From positions 4,439 to 68,438 of the forward strand of contig CAZMSF010000002.1 in assembly GCA_964568885.1 (NCBI GenBank): a stretch of 64,000 nt of DNA, written 5' to 3'. A program made the translations under genes and the position numbers. Under the pieces are notes generated by a model that was not told the DNA's origin, ran no database searches, and saw only the letters and a list, made by a program, of their open reading frames with translations. Source of the stretch: JAUSNA01 sp964568885. Lineage in GTDB: Bacteria; Patescibacteriota; Microgenomatia; Levybacterales; GWA1-39-11. Shown in pieces: positions 33,160 through 40,830 of the stretch (position 1 is its first letter; each line of letters opens with the position of its first letter).

Positions 33160-33696
33160 CTATTCGTTGGGGTCTGGGGGGAGGAATTCTTCGCCGCCGT
33201 GGTCTTCATTCTTTACATATTCTCCCGGCTTGAGCCATTCAACATACGGGCAACCCGTAGCTTTTCTGGCTTTACTGTCCCAGCCTGCTGTTGAGCACTT
33301 CTTCATTTTCTTTCCTTTTGCGGTTGTGTAAAGCACAAGCTTGTTGCCACATGTTGGACATTCTTCGTCCAACTCCTCAGTTGTTCCATTTATCCATTCG
33401 ACAAAATCGCATCCGTCTGCAGTTTTTGTATCGGGGTTCCAAACATTTGTTGAGCATTTTTTCATCTTCTTTCCAAAGCGGGTGTAAGCAATAACCAGGG
33501 GGGAGCCGCATTTGGGGCATTTTTCGTCAATTGTCTCAGGTGGGGTCTCAAGCCATTTTACGAAGTCACATCCGATGTTCTTTTTTGTTTCCTTATCCCA
33601 ATGCCCTTGAGAGCACCGTTGTAAACGTCTCCCTGTTGGGGTTGTTGTGGGGGCCTCAAGTTCACCCCCGCATTTTGGACACCTTTCTTGTGACAT
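33160..33696 (-). CDS. Protein of three tandem topoisomerase-type zinc ribbons
   Basis: 178 residues made of three near-equal units of about 55 residues, each CPxCGxxL...(K/R)xC...W...GC-(D/P)-(F/Y)-V-(K/E)-W. Each unit supplies four Cys for one Zn2+. This module normally forms the C-terminal DNA-binding end of bacterial topoisomerase I; here it stands alone without any catalytic domain. The C-terminal tail is acidic. A nucleic-acid-binding accessory role is likely (inference). The topoisomerase gene itself is not in the window. Confidence 0.85.
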   Translation of the reverse strand: MSQERCPKCGGELEAPTTTPTGRRLQRCSQGHWDKETKKNIGCDFVKWLETPPETIDEKCPKCGSPLVIAYTRFGKKMKKCSTNVWNPDTKTADGCDFVEWINGTTEELDEECPTCGNKLVLYTTAKGKKMKKCSTAGWDSKARKATGCPYVEWLKPGEYVKNEDHGGEEFLPPDPNE

Positions 33697-33736
33697 AAGA
33701 GTTTATGTTACGGAGTTTTGAAAAAGAAGTCAAGGT

Positions 33737-34354
33737 CTAGAATCCGAGAACTTCTTTTACGAGGATGACAGTGGTTCTTGCTGTGTCCTTTTCCGAGTTC
33801 ATGATAAGTATTCTTCGTGGATTACTGCCGTGAGTTGTGTTGTATGCCTTATTAATCCTTTCCGATTCGCGAGGAAGAGAATAGGTATAAATCCTTTCAA
33901 AACCTTCGTTAATGTCTTTTACGATTTTGTGCGTTCCGGCAACAAATACAACATTAGTTGCCCCATACGCGTATCCTGGAATTTGGCTTCCGGAGCCGGA
34001 AGCCATCATAATTTTTCCGTCCTCGGTCACCGCATGGAAGCTCCCGATTGCCCAGTCCGAAACGGAACGAATTTCCTTTATCTTCCATCCCTCATTTTCC
34101 CTATCCATTGTGAGGGTTTTTTTGTGCACCGAATCATAGTTTCCTGAACTATCGATTATTTCCGTTACTCCGATTTGATCAAGAGTTGTAGAGGTGTTCT
34201 TCATGACATTTGCGCCTTGTGGAAGAATTTTCAATAATGCTTCTTTTGCTTCTTGTCTATTGTTCACAACAATAACAAAAAAGCCGTTTTTTTCTAGTGA
34301 CTCTTTTGTCCTTTCGATTGTTGCGTCGTTGGCAAGTTGACTAAAATCTTTCAT
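33737..34354 (-). CDS. LUD-domain protein (LutC / YkgG family)
   Basis: 205 residues from MKDFSQLAND at 34354. This start is preferred because a good promoter ends 7 nt before it: TTGCCC-17-TAAATT (34362-34390 on the minus strand). LUD family text is present: GANVMKNTSTTLDQIG, then DWAIGSFHAVTEDGKIMMASGSGSQIPGYAYG and FVAGTHKIV. LUD proteins accompany lactate utilisation and other NAD- or quinone-linked oxidations; standalone members often have unknown substrates. A GlcD-type FAD oxidase is encoded about 21 kb away (55807), which could be a partner. Divergent from the HxlR regulator. Confidence 0.88.
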   Translation of the reverse strand: MKDFSQLANDATIERTKESLEKNGFFVIVVNNRQEAKEALLKILPQGANVMKNTSTTLDQIGVTEIIDSSGNYDSVHKKTLTMDRENEGWKIKEIRSVSDWAIGSFHAVTEDGKIMMASGSGSQIPGYAYGATNVVFVAGTHKIVKDINEGFERIYTYSLPRESERINKAYNTTHGSNPRRILIMNSEKDTARTTVILVKEVLGF

Positions 34355-34390
34355 ACGGTATAATTTACAAAATAAGTGTCTCTTGGGCAA

Positions 34391-34413
34391 GTACCGACAA
34401 AAAAGTAGGGTAC
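34391..34413. promoter_or_regulatory. Inverted repeat between the LUD and HxlR genes, candidate operator
   Basis: GTACC (34391-34395) and GGTAC (34409-34413) with 13 bp between, directly beside the LUD -35 (34385-34390). HxlR proteins are dimeric winged-helix regulators that often control a divergent neighbour. Candidate site only. Confidence 0.35.
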
Positions 34414-34468
34414 ATACAAAAAGGATACTAGATAACTATTCAGCTAATATTAAGAATCGGTGTGTAAT

Positions 34469-34807
34469 ATGAAACAAGATATGCCAACAAAGCTTAATTT
34501 GGGATGTTCATCTGTCAAAACAACATTAGAGGTTATCGGGGGAAAATGGAAACCTCTTATCATGTTTTTGCTCGTTGAGCGCACAATGAGATTTTCGGAA
34601 CTTCAAAAAAGTATCATGGGCATTACCCAGAAAATGCTGACCCAGCAATTAAGAGAGCTCGAAAGCGACGGATTGGTGTCCCGAAAAGTGTATCCACAAG
34701 TTCCCCCACGGGTTGAGTATTCGATAACCTCTCATGGAAAAACACTTCTTCCGGTTTTAGACACTATGCATAAATGGGGAGAGAGCCACAAAAGAACAGC
34801 TATTTAA
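34469..34807 (+). CDS. HxlR-family winged-helix transcriptional regulator
   Basis: 112 residues from MKQDMPTKLN. The family core is clear: a Cys near the N-terminus (LGCSS, about residue 11), LEVIGGKWKPLIMFLL, MRFSELQKSIMGITQKMLTQQLRELESDGLVSRKVYPQVPPRVEYSITSHGKTL (read in part), giving the helix-turn-helix and wing. Many HxlR proteins sense electrophiles or disulfide stress through that N-terminal Cys. Divergent from the LUD gene with a candidate operator between, so the LUD gene and itself are the likely targets (inference). Confidence 0.92.
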   Translation: MKQDMPTKLNLGCSSVKTTLEVIGGKWKPLIMFLLVERTMRFSELQKSIMGITQKMLTQQLRELESDGLVSRKVYPQVPPRVEYSITSHGKTLLPVLDTMHKWGESHKRTAI

Positions 34808-34810
34808 CCA

Positions 34811-34972
34811 CTACTTCATCTTCACTTTGATTTGCTGAAAGGGAATTGTTATTTGCGGATTTTGGGGAATGTTATATCTGGCCGGTTTTGGGTGGTAGGT
34901 TATGAGTACCACATAAGAGATGAAAAGAATAATCCCAATGCAAAAAATTAGCTGAATAAGCGAAAATTTCAT
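34811..34972 (-). CDS. Small single-pass membrane protein (53 aa)
   Basis: Encodes MKFSLIQLIFCIGIILFISY followed by VVLITYHPKPARYN and a Pro/Gln-rich tail ending QQIKVKMK. One N-terminal membrane helix and an outside tail of about 28 residues. It fills the space between the HxlR and CDF genes on the opposite strand. No relative known to me. The clean helix and absence of stops support coding. Confidence 0.55.
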   Translation of the reverse strand: MKFSLIQLIFCIGIILFISYVVLITYHPKPARYNIPQNPQITIPFQQIKVKMK

Positions 34973-35023
34973 ACAGATAGTTTATCATGTTCTTTTATTC
35001 CAAGCATGGTTTTGAGAGTATTG

Positions 35024-35029
35024 TATACT
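35024..35029 (+). promoter_or_regulatory. -10 element of the CDF gene, leaderless type
   Basis: TATACT, 6 nt before the ATG at 35036. The -35 is weak. Confidence 0.5.
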
Positions 35030-35035
35030 TAATAA

Positions 35036-35962
35036 ATGGAAGTGAAGGAGAAGAAAATATCGGCCAAAACGGTAATAGTCGCGTCATTTCTTGTGGACGT
35101 CCTTGACATCGTTCTCTCCGTTTTTGTATCGGTTGTGACAGGGAGCGTTATCATGTTGACCGAAGCACTCGAAGGGGTATCCGACCTCACCTCTTCCGGG
35201 TTACTATTGATTGGACTTAAACGTTCTACTCAAAAAGCTGACAGGTCACATCCATTTGGGTACGGAAGGGAAATTTATTTTTGGACTCTCTTGGCGGCGC
35301 TTGTAATGTTTGGGGTGACCTCAACGGTTTCAATTTATTTTGGCTGGCAGCGGATAGTGAATCCTCACCCCGTTGAAAACCTGTATCTTGCTCAAATAGT
35401 CCTTCTCATCGCGTTTTTTTCAAATGGGTACGCATTTTTCCTGAGTTACAAAAGGCTACTTAAGAAAAGGAGTTTTAATCAAATTGTAAAAATATTCTAT
35501 AAGTCATCCCTTGTTGAGACAAAGACCACCTTCATTCTGGATCTTATGGGAACGATAGCTTCATTTTTAGGTATGGTAGCTCTTGTGATTTACAGACTTA
35601 CCGGGGATGTGCGCTTCGATGGAATAGGCGCTGTAGTTATTGGAGTTGCGCTTTCTTTTCTTGCGCTTCTATTGGTGATGGGAATTCGCGACCTGTTGGT
35701 TGGCAGAAGTGCTTCTCGAGAAACCGAGGAAAAAATAAAAAAGGCGGCACTTATGGTTGAGGAGGTAAATGATGTGCTCGATTTGAAAACGCTGCATGTC
35801 GGGTCCGAAAAATTGTTGGTCAATCTTGAGGTGCATATGAAAAACAATTTGGATACCGATGAAATAGAAAAATTGATGGATGAAATAAAGGAAAGAATAC
35901 AACGCGAAGTACCCTCGGTAAAATATATCCAGGTGGAGCTGGAAACCCCCGATAAGAAGTAG
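35036..35962 (+). CDS. Cation diffusion facilitator (CDF) transporter
   Basis: 308 residues. CDF proteins export divalent metals by proton antiport. Six membrane helices are followed by a cytosolic ferredoxin-like domain (about 220-300). Family text: LTEALEGVSDLTSS in helix 2, RSHPFGYGREIYFW in the loop, and DGIGAVVIGVAL in helix 6. The helix-5 metal site reads KTTFILDLMG, so the first His/Asp ligand of the usual HxxxD pair is not present, and helix 2 uses Glu in place of Asp/His. Metal choice is therefore uncertain (Mn2+, Fe2+ or Zn2+). A strong terminator follows at 36121. Confidence 0.9.
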   Translation: MEVKEKKISAKTVIVASFLVDVLDIVLSVFVSVVTGSVIMLTEALEGVSDLTSSGLLLIGLKRSTQKADRSHPFGYGREIYFWTLLAALVMFGVTSTVSIYFGWQRIVNPHPVENLYLAQIVLLIAFFSNGYAFFLSYKRLLKKRSFNQIVKIFYKSSLVETKTTFILDLMGTIASFLGMVALVIYRLTGDVRFDGIGAVVIGVALSFLALLLVMGIRDLLVGRSASRETEEKIKKAALMVEEVNDVLDLKTLHVGSEKLLVNLEVHMKNNLDTDEIEKLMDEIKERIQREVPSVKYIQVELETPDKK

Positions 35963-36120
35963 CTCTTTGAGGCTAAATCCTGTATTTTTGTCAACGCTCC
36001 AACCCCTTCCAAAAGTTGCCTAGATGTGCTATACTACAAAGTTGTTTTTAAGCCCATAGTCTGAGCTTTTAAGTTCATACTGAATTTGTTTTGTTTGGCT
36101 TTTTGCCGAACATAATTTTG

Positions 36121-36149
36121 AAATACTCCCTCGCATGAGTATTTTTTTT
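36121..36149 (+). terminator. Rho-independent terminator
   Basis: AAATACTC (36121-36128), loop CCTCGCAT, GAGTATTT (36137-36144), then T through 36149. Perfect 8-bp stem on the plus strand, about 160 nt after the CDF stop. The intervening sequence holds a second hairpin (GTTTGGC/GCCGAAC near 36090) and no gene. Confidence 0.85.
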
Positions 36150-36266
36150 GCGGCCAAAAAAACAGTTTTTGTGCTTTTTAAGCCTTGAAAAATTGCTATT
36201 CAAGTAGCTTTTGAAGCATGACGCACATTGAAAATTGGTTTTCGTATAACATATTTTTTTCACCAT

Positions 36267-36410
36267 TTGATTGTGGGATAATGGGAGGAAATTAAGTATA
36301 AAGGGATAAGTATAGAGTATAAAGAAATTGCTTAATACTTCATTCATAATACTTTTTTCTTCCTGGTGTCCCACAATCAAGAGTAACTAAACTTTTGTCT
36401 TGATGTGGGA
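36267..36410 (+). promoter_or_regulatory. Mutually exclusive hairpin arms before the ppsA unit, candidate riboregulator
   Basis: Arm A TTGATTGTGGGA (36267-36278) is a perfect 12-bp complement of arm B TCCCACAATCAA (36369-36380). Arm B, extended to 36382, also pairs with arm C TCTTGATGTGGGA (36398-36410) with one bulge. Arm C touches the Shine-Dalgarno AAAGGAG (36412-36418) of the 36426 gene. A:B and B:C cannot form together. The rest of 35963-36425 is AT-rich without a recognised gene; I could not identify a clear promoter. Confidence 0.5.
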
Positions 36411-36425
36411 GAAAGGAGTCCGTCT

Positions 36426-36569
36426 ATGACGGATAAAGACACGGGTCCTATCAGGCCCGCACACGGTGGCATCCCAAGGGAGGTCACAGTTGCTGATGTT
36501 GAGGCCGCGAAGGCTGCCCGCATGAAAACGGCAACCGTCAAGGTTCAACCGCCCGTCAAGCCGGCGTAA
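36426..36569 (+). CDS. 47-aa ORF at the head of the GC-rich block
   Basis: Encodes MTDKDTGPIRPAHGGIPREV, then TVADVEAAKAARMKTATVKV and QPPVKPA. AAAGGAG lies 7 nt upstream, a good ribosome site. Codons are GC-rich like ppsA, which starts 47 nt after its stop. No family recognised. It may be a leader or small partner of PpsA, moved together with it. Confidence 0.6.
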   Translation: MTDKDTGPIRPAHGGIPREVTVADVEAAKAARMKTATVKVQPPVKPA

Positions 36570-36616
36570 GCCGTCGACAACCCAACCCCGCAAACAAGAC
36601 ACATGAGGTACAAGCA

Positions 36617-39151
36617 TTGACCGCTAACCCCGAATCCACCACGAAGGTGGGTACAACTGAAGGAGAGGTTGACCTCGCCGAACGGAATGTCGTTTGGCTC
36701 CGCGAGATCGGAGTCGAGCACATCTCAATCGCCGGCGGTAAAGGTGCCAACCTCGGCGAGATGATGCGCACCGGAGCACCCGTGCCGAACGCTTGGGTTG
36801 CAACGGCTCACGCACACGCAGCCTTCGTCAGGAGTCTGCCGCAGGCTGTCATCGACAAGATGGTGGCCCTCAACGACGCAGACCGCAAGAACGTCACCGC
36901 CTTCGCAGTCCTCGTAGAGGAGATCAAGACCGGTATCGAAGAACACGAGCTTCCGCTCGAGCTTCGGACGCTCTTCCTCCGTTCCTACGAGATGATGAGG
37001 CGGGAGGACGGCAGCCCGGAAGTGGTTGCCGTTCGGAGTGCAGCCCGTCCTGAGGACGGTGCTGACGCATCCTTCGCGGGTCAGCAGGGAACCTTCACGG
37101 ACATCCGTGGAGGCGAGAATGTCCTGCACGCAATCGTTGCGTGCTGGGGCACATGCTACGAACTCCGCTCGGTAATCTACCGGGCAGAGCTTCGGGAGCA
37201 GACCCTCGAAAGCGCAGCCGCAGAACCCGATGAAGTCCGCAAGCGCGAGCTTCTCGAGTTCGCCGACTGCCTCCGCCACGAGAACTTCGCGATGGCAGTC
37301 GTCGTCCAGAAGATGGTCCAGTCCTACGTGTCTGGCGTCATGCTGATGGTCGACGCTGCGACAAGCGATCCCGCGTTCATCACCGTCCAGGCCGCGTTTG
37401 GCCTCGGGCAGGGTGTGGTCGACGGGACGATGGAAGCGGAGACGTTCAAGTTCCGCAAGGACGACGAACTGACGCTCGTTGAGGGGCCCATCCGCGTCGC
37501 ACAGCCTGAGATGTATGTCCGGAACCCGGACAGCACCGGTTCTATCGAGGACGCCACCATCAAGGTGGCGACACCTCCGTACCTCATCAACGCACCCAAG
37601 CTCACGAGGGGCCAAGCACGAGCCATTGCCCGGTACGGCATGGACATCGAACGGCATTACGGAGCCCCGCAGGATATCGAGTGGGCCGCGGTCCAGGAAA
37701 AGACCGACTGGCTCGACTTCTTCATCCTGCAGACCCGACCCATCACCGTGAAGCCCATCCTCCTCAGTGGAACCCCCGCTCCGACAGAGTCGACCCTCCT
37801 TGGGACCGGCGCTGCCGCGAGTCCGGGAGTCGGCGTGGGGCGGATCCGTATCGTGACCGGCGACCCCGGCAAGGACGCCTCTATCCTGGAGATGGTTCAG
37901 CCCGGCGACGTTCTCGTCACCGAGATGACCACTCCGGACTGGGTTCCTGCCATGAAGCGGGCGGCAGCCATCATTACCCATCAGGGTAGTGTGACGTGCC
38001 ACGCCGCTATCGTCAGCAGGGAGAAAGGGATCCCCTGCATCGTCGCGGTACACAACGCGCTCGAACTCCCCGATGGGGAACTCGTGACGGTCAACGCAGC
38101 GACCGGCCAGATCTGGCTCGGCGAATGCCAAGACACCATCGCATGGTGGGCGGCAGAAGTCGAGTACATGAAGAAGATGGCCCAGAACGTCGAAACCGTC
38201 ACTCACGTCTGCATCAACGGCGCATCGCCGCTCGATGTGCAGAAGGCCCTTTCCGAGGGCAAGCGGCCGCGCGGCAACACGCTCGCGCGGGCGGAGTTCT
38301 TCTACCTTGACGTCTTCAACCAGCACCCACGGGCGCTTCTTGACGACGGCAGGCGGGAGGAAGCCGTTCAGACCATGGTCGACGGCTTCAGCGAACACGC
38401 GAACCTTATGTGGCCCGAAACGGCCACAGTTCGCACCAACGACCTCAAGCCTCACGAGCTTGGCAAGCTCGGTAACGGGCGGGGTTGGGACTACGAGAAG
38501 CCCAACATGTCCGAGAACCCGCAAGACGGGTATCGCGGCGTGGCACGCTACCTCGACCCCAACAATCCCGGCGAGCAGGAAGCTTTCCGCATGGAGGTCG
38601 AGGCAATCGCCAAGACGTTCCTTGCTGGCTGGACCAACATCCAGCTGATGCTGCCGTACGTCCGGGCGGTCGAAGAGTTGACGGAGTGCCTTGCGCTCAT
38701 CGACTCCATCCTCGAGCCTCTCGGCGTCAAGCGTGGCGGCGAGGACGGACTCCGGGTCATCATGATGGTTGAGCTGCCTGAAAACGCACTCAACCTCGAT
38801 GCCTACATCGACGAGGGCATTGATGGCGTTTCCCTGGGCTCCAACGACATGGGGTCCAAGGTGCACGGCCTTGACCGCGACTGGAAGGGTCGCGCCAAGT
38901 ACGCCGCCATCGAAGTCGGACCGTCGATGCTCAAGCTCTACCAGATGGTAGGCGAGGTTGCCCATCGGCGCGGCCTCAAGTACATCGGGTTCTGTGGGCA
39001 GGGCGTTGCGCTCTTCCCCGAACTCGCCGGCAAGCTCGTCGGCTGGCACTACACGCACATCGGTTGCTCGCCCGACTCGTTCGAGGCGACACTGATCAAT
39101 ACGTACAACGCCGAGTTGCGGCTTGGCATCAGGGCCCACAAGGCCGCTTAG
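36617..39151 (+). CDS. ppsA: Phosphoenolpyruvate synthase (pyruvate, water dikinase)
   Basis: 844 residues with TTG start after TGAGGT. Makes PEP from pyruvate and ATP, the entry to gluconeogenesis. N-terminal nucleotide domain: SIAGGKGANLGEM (about 35-47) and AVRSAARPEDGADASFAGQQ. Swivelling His domain: GSVTCHAAIVSREKGIPCIV with catalytic His. C-terminal PEP barrel: MVELPENA, GVSLGSNDMG, GFCGQG. The gene and its flanks are far richer in G+C than the rest: one sampled 60-nt line (37201-37260) is 62% G+C against 43% for a sampled CDF line (35041-35100). Codons end mostly in G or C. Recent transfer is likely; an assembly chimera is the alternative. Confidence 0.93.
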   Translation: MTANPESTTKVGTTEGEVDLAERNVVWLREIGVEHISIAGGKGANLGEMMRTGAPVPNAWVATAHAHAAFVRSLPQAVIDKMVALNDADRKNVTAFAVLVEEIKTGIEEHELPLELRTLFLRSYEMMRREDGSPEVVAVRSAARPEDGADASFAGQQGTFTDIRGGENVLHAIVACWGTCYELRSVIYRAELREQTLESAAAEPDEVRKRELLEFADCLRHENFAMAVVVQKMVQSYVSGVMLMVDAATSDPAFITVQAAFGLGQGVVDGTMEAETFKFRKDDELTLVEGPIRVAQPEMYVRNPDSTGSIEDATIKVATPPYLINAPKLTRGQARAIARYGMDIERHYGAPQDIEWAAVQEKTDWLDFFILQTRPITVKPILLSGTPAPTESTLLGTGAAASPGVGVGRIRIVTGDPGKDASILEMVQPGDVLVTEMTTPDWVPAMKRAAAIITHQGSVTCHAAIVSREKGIPCIVAVHNALELPDGELVTVNAATGQIWLGECQDTIAWWAAEVEYMKKMAQNVETVTHVCINGASPLDVQKALSEGKRPRGNTLARAEFFYLDVFNQHPRALLDDGRREEAVQTMVDGFSEHANLMWPETATVRTNDLKPHELGKLGNGRGWDYEKPNMSENPQDGYRGVARYLDPNNPGEQEAFRMEVEAIAKTFLAGWTNIQLMLPYVRAVEELTECLALIDSILEPLGVKRGGEDGLRVIMMVELPENALNLDAYIDEGIDGVSLGSNDMGSKVHGLDRDWKGRAKYAAIEVGPSMLKLYQMVGEVAHRRGLKYIGFCGQGVALFPELAGKLVGWHYTHIGCSPDSFEATLINTYNAELRLGIRAHKAA

Positions 39152-39452
39152 ACCGGAGCTCACCGTGAAGCGCGAGTTCCGGATCTTCCATACGAAAACC
39201 AGGCCGACCGCGAGGTCGGACACCGGGGATGGTCCATACGGTCCATCCTCGCCCCTCCGCCGGTATGAGCGGGCAGACCCACAAGTGGTCTCCCTGCCAT
39301 TCGGCGGGGGGACCTACATAAACAACTCAAAACCCCTAACTTAAAACTCAAATCTTATTTTCCAATATCCTCAAGTTTTTCTTACCCTTCTTTGTTTCAA
39401 TACCAAGACTACCAATATATGATGTATCAACCTTTGGTGAAAGGAGGTATAA
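39152..39452. other. GC-rich tail of the ppsA block and return to AT-rich sequence
   Basis: 301 bp without a gene. The GC-rich character continues to about 39320, including a GATGG/CCATC hairpin around 39227-39248 that could end ppsA transcription. After that the composition changes abruptly to AT-rich. The last bases carry AAAGGAGGT, the ribosome site of the 39453 gene. No repeat or integrase remnant was seen at the junction. Confidence 0.5.
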
Positions 39453-39641
39453 ATGGCAAAATACGGAAAAAAAGCACAGGAAAAAATATCCGATGTCATG
39501 CATGAATATGGGAAAGGAAAATTGAAATCCGGCAGAAGCGGAAAGAAGGTGACGAGTCAAAAGCAAGCGGTAGCGATAGGAATTTCTGAAGCCAGAAAAG
39601 AGGGAGATAAAGTGCCAACGCCGAAAAAGCATTACGCTTAG
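39453..39641 (+). CDS. Small basic protein of the DUF6496 type
   Basis: 62 residues. MAKYGKKAQEKISDVMHEYG, then a SGKKVTSQKQAVAIGISEARK motif typical of a family of small Lys-rich proteins (DUF6496 as I recall it), ending TPKKHYA. No membrane helix. Strong Shine-Dalgarno GAAAGGAGGT, 6 nt before the ATG, implies high expression. Role unknown; the basic, short format suggests nucleic-acid contact (inference). Followed by structured element B. Confidence 0.8.
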   Translation: MAKYGKKAQEKISDVMHEYGKGKLKSGRSGKKVTSQKQAVAIGISEARKEGDKVPTPKKHYA

Positions 39642-39649
39642 ATGTATGA

Positions 39650-39748
39650 GGGGTCCTGTCTGCGCTCTTCCCCCGTCCGACAATCCTCATCGCTCACTTC
39701 GCTCGGATTGCGGGTGCTCGACGGGGGTCCCCCTTCGCTTGCCACCCC
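39650..39748. repeat. Structured inverted-repeat element, copy B
   Basis: Nested arms: GGGGT/ACCCC (39650-39654 with 39744-39748), CCCCCGTC/GACGGGGG (39670-39677 with 39720-39727), CAATCC/GGATTG (39681-39686 with 39705-39710). Ends match copy A at 22062-22179 (GGGTCCTGTC left; GGGGTCCCC and TGCCACCC right) while the stems differ by compensated bases. Contains CGCTCACTTCGCTCG, related to the GAGCGAAGCGAG hairpin in front of trhO. Confidence 0.65.
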
Positions 39749-39830
39749 AGATGAAATTAGTTTAGTCTTTTTGAAACAGAAAAGAAAGAGGAAAGGAGAG
39801 GAAAATTAACCTCTAAAGGATAAAGGATTT

Positions 39831-40112
39831 ATGAGAAAGGTTAATACTGAGAAAATTGAACCGAATTTAGCGCTTTGGGAGCTTGAGATAGAGCAGTTGG
39901 AAGGTCGCTCGCTTGAGAAAAAAGGAAGAGAAGAGATAAACGAAATGTTATCTGAGGGATGGCTTTTATTGTCTGTCTATACTTTGCGTTTTAAAGACGG
40001 GGAAGATACTTGGCTTGAGCGACCGATGGCGATTTTGGGACTTCCAAAACATCCTGTAAAAATAAAGAGAAAGAAAGAGAAAAAGGCATATCCCGAGTCG
40101 GTAGTTTTGTAA
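39831..40112 (+). CDS. Small hypothetical protein
   Basis: 93 residues, not recognised. Centre reads ALWELEIEQLEGRSLEKKGR, then MLSEGWLLLSVYTLRF, which looks like an amphipathic helix followed by strands (DUF4177-like in feel, without proof). C-terminus is Lys-rich. Ribosome site AAAGGATAAAGG just upstream. A short AGAGG/CCTCT stem precedes it. No signal peptide. Confidence 0.7.
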   Translation: MRKVNTEKIEPNLALWELEIEQLEGRSLEKKGREEINEMLSEGWLLLSVYTLRFKDGEDTWLERPMAILGLPKHPVKIKRKKEKKAYPESVVL

Positions 40113-40129
40113 AAACTTAAAGCCCCGGT

Positions 40130-40768
40130 TTATTTAGTTGTAAGAATAGTCGTTGAAAGTAGTGTTGCGTGCATGTATGCATCGTGCATTGAGGAGTACA
40201 TCTTCTGATAATTCTTGTCGGCATAAGAGTCCAAAATCGCTTTTTCGTCTAATACGTGGCGGGCAAAATAATTTTGCGCATTCATGTACGAATCAACGTT
40301 TTTTCCTTGAGCAAGAAGCGATGAAAAATCATCGGTGAATTTTTGGAGACTTTGAAGGGCAATTGTTTCTCTTGCATTGTCTTTTAGCTTTTTTGCATCT
40401 GCGTAATCAAGGAAAGCGTTAATGTGGTTTGTCCAAATAGTCAAAAATTTATTTTTTACGTCTACCCCATACAAACTTTCCATCTGCGAGGCAAGTTGTT
40501 GGGTGTTATCATCAACCGCCTGCTTTGATGCTTGAAAGTCTGCCCTCCGTTCGTAGCGCGATATTAACATCTGCCCGCCGACAAGTGCATGCTCTCCCAT
40601 AAGAGTATCCAGAGTTTGCTGTTTTTGTTCGGTAGAAAGTGGGGGTGTTGTTGGGGTGGTTTTTGGTTGTTGAGCAAAAACGTTTTGAAGAGCCGGTACT
40701 TGGAGGATAACAGGGGCAGCCAGCATAACAAAAAGAAGTGAAAGTATAAAGAAAAGATTTTTTGACAT
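40130..40768 (-). CDS. Secreted helical protein of unknown function
   Basis: 212 residues. Signal peptide with hydrophobic core (about 5-22) and likely cleavage after NVFA (about 33). A Pro/Thr linker leads to an all-helical domain with MGEHALVGGQMLISRYERRADF, NHINAFLDYADAKK and ARHVLDEKAILDSYADKNY, spaced like a four-helix bundle. The conserved-looking His and Glu could hold metal, but that is speculation. Third protein of the second exported cluster (40130-44177), all on the minus strand. Confidence 0.75.
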   Translation of the reverse strand: MSKNLFFILSLLFVMLAAPVILQVPALQNVFAQQPKTTPTTPPLSTEQKQQTLDTLMGEHALVGGQMLISRYERRADFQASKQAVDDNTQQLASQMESLYGVDVKNKFLTIWTNHINAFLDYADAKKLKDNARETIALQSLQKFTDDFSSLLAQGKNVDSYMNAQNYFARHVLDEKAILDSYADKNYQKMYSSMHDAYMHATLLSTTILTTK

Positions 40769-40830
40769 ATGGCAAGTGTAAACGGTAGGAGCAAAAGGTG
40801 AGTTAATGAACGGTATGAATTTTACAAGAA

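Noticed and set aside
36075..36380. Minus-strand frame with a CxxC and HKNC text resembling a zinc finger
   Set aside because: It runs through a perfect intrinsic terminator (36121-36149) and through one arm of the ppsA leader. The AT-driven Lys/Asn/Phe composition and lack of a start signal make coding unlikely.
36725..39223. Very long open frame antisense to ppsA
   Set aside because: It mirrors the GC-rich codon bias of ppsA. The plus-strand reading has all PpsA catalytic motifs; the antisense reading has none and no ribosome site.
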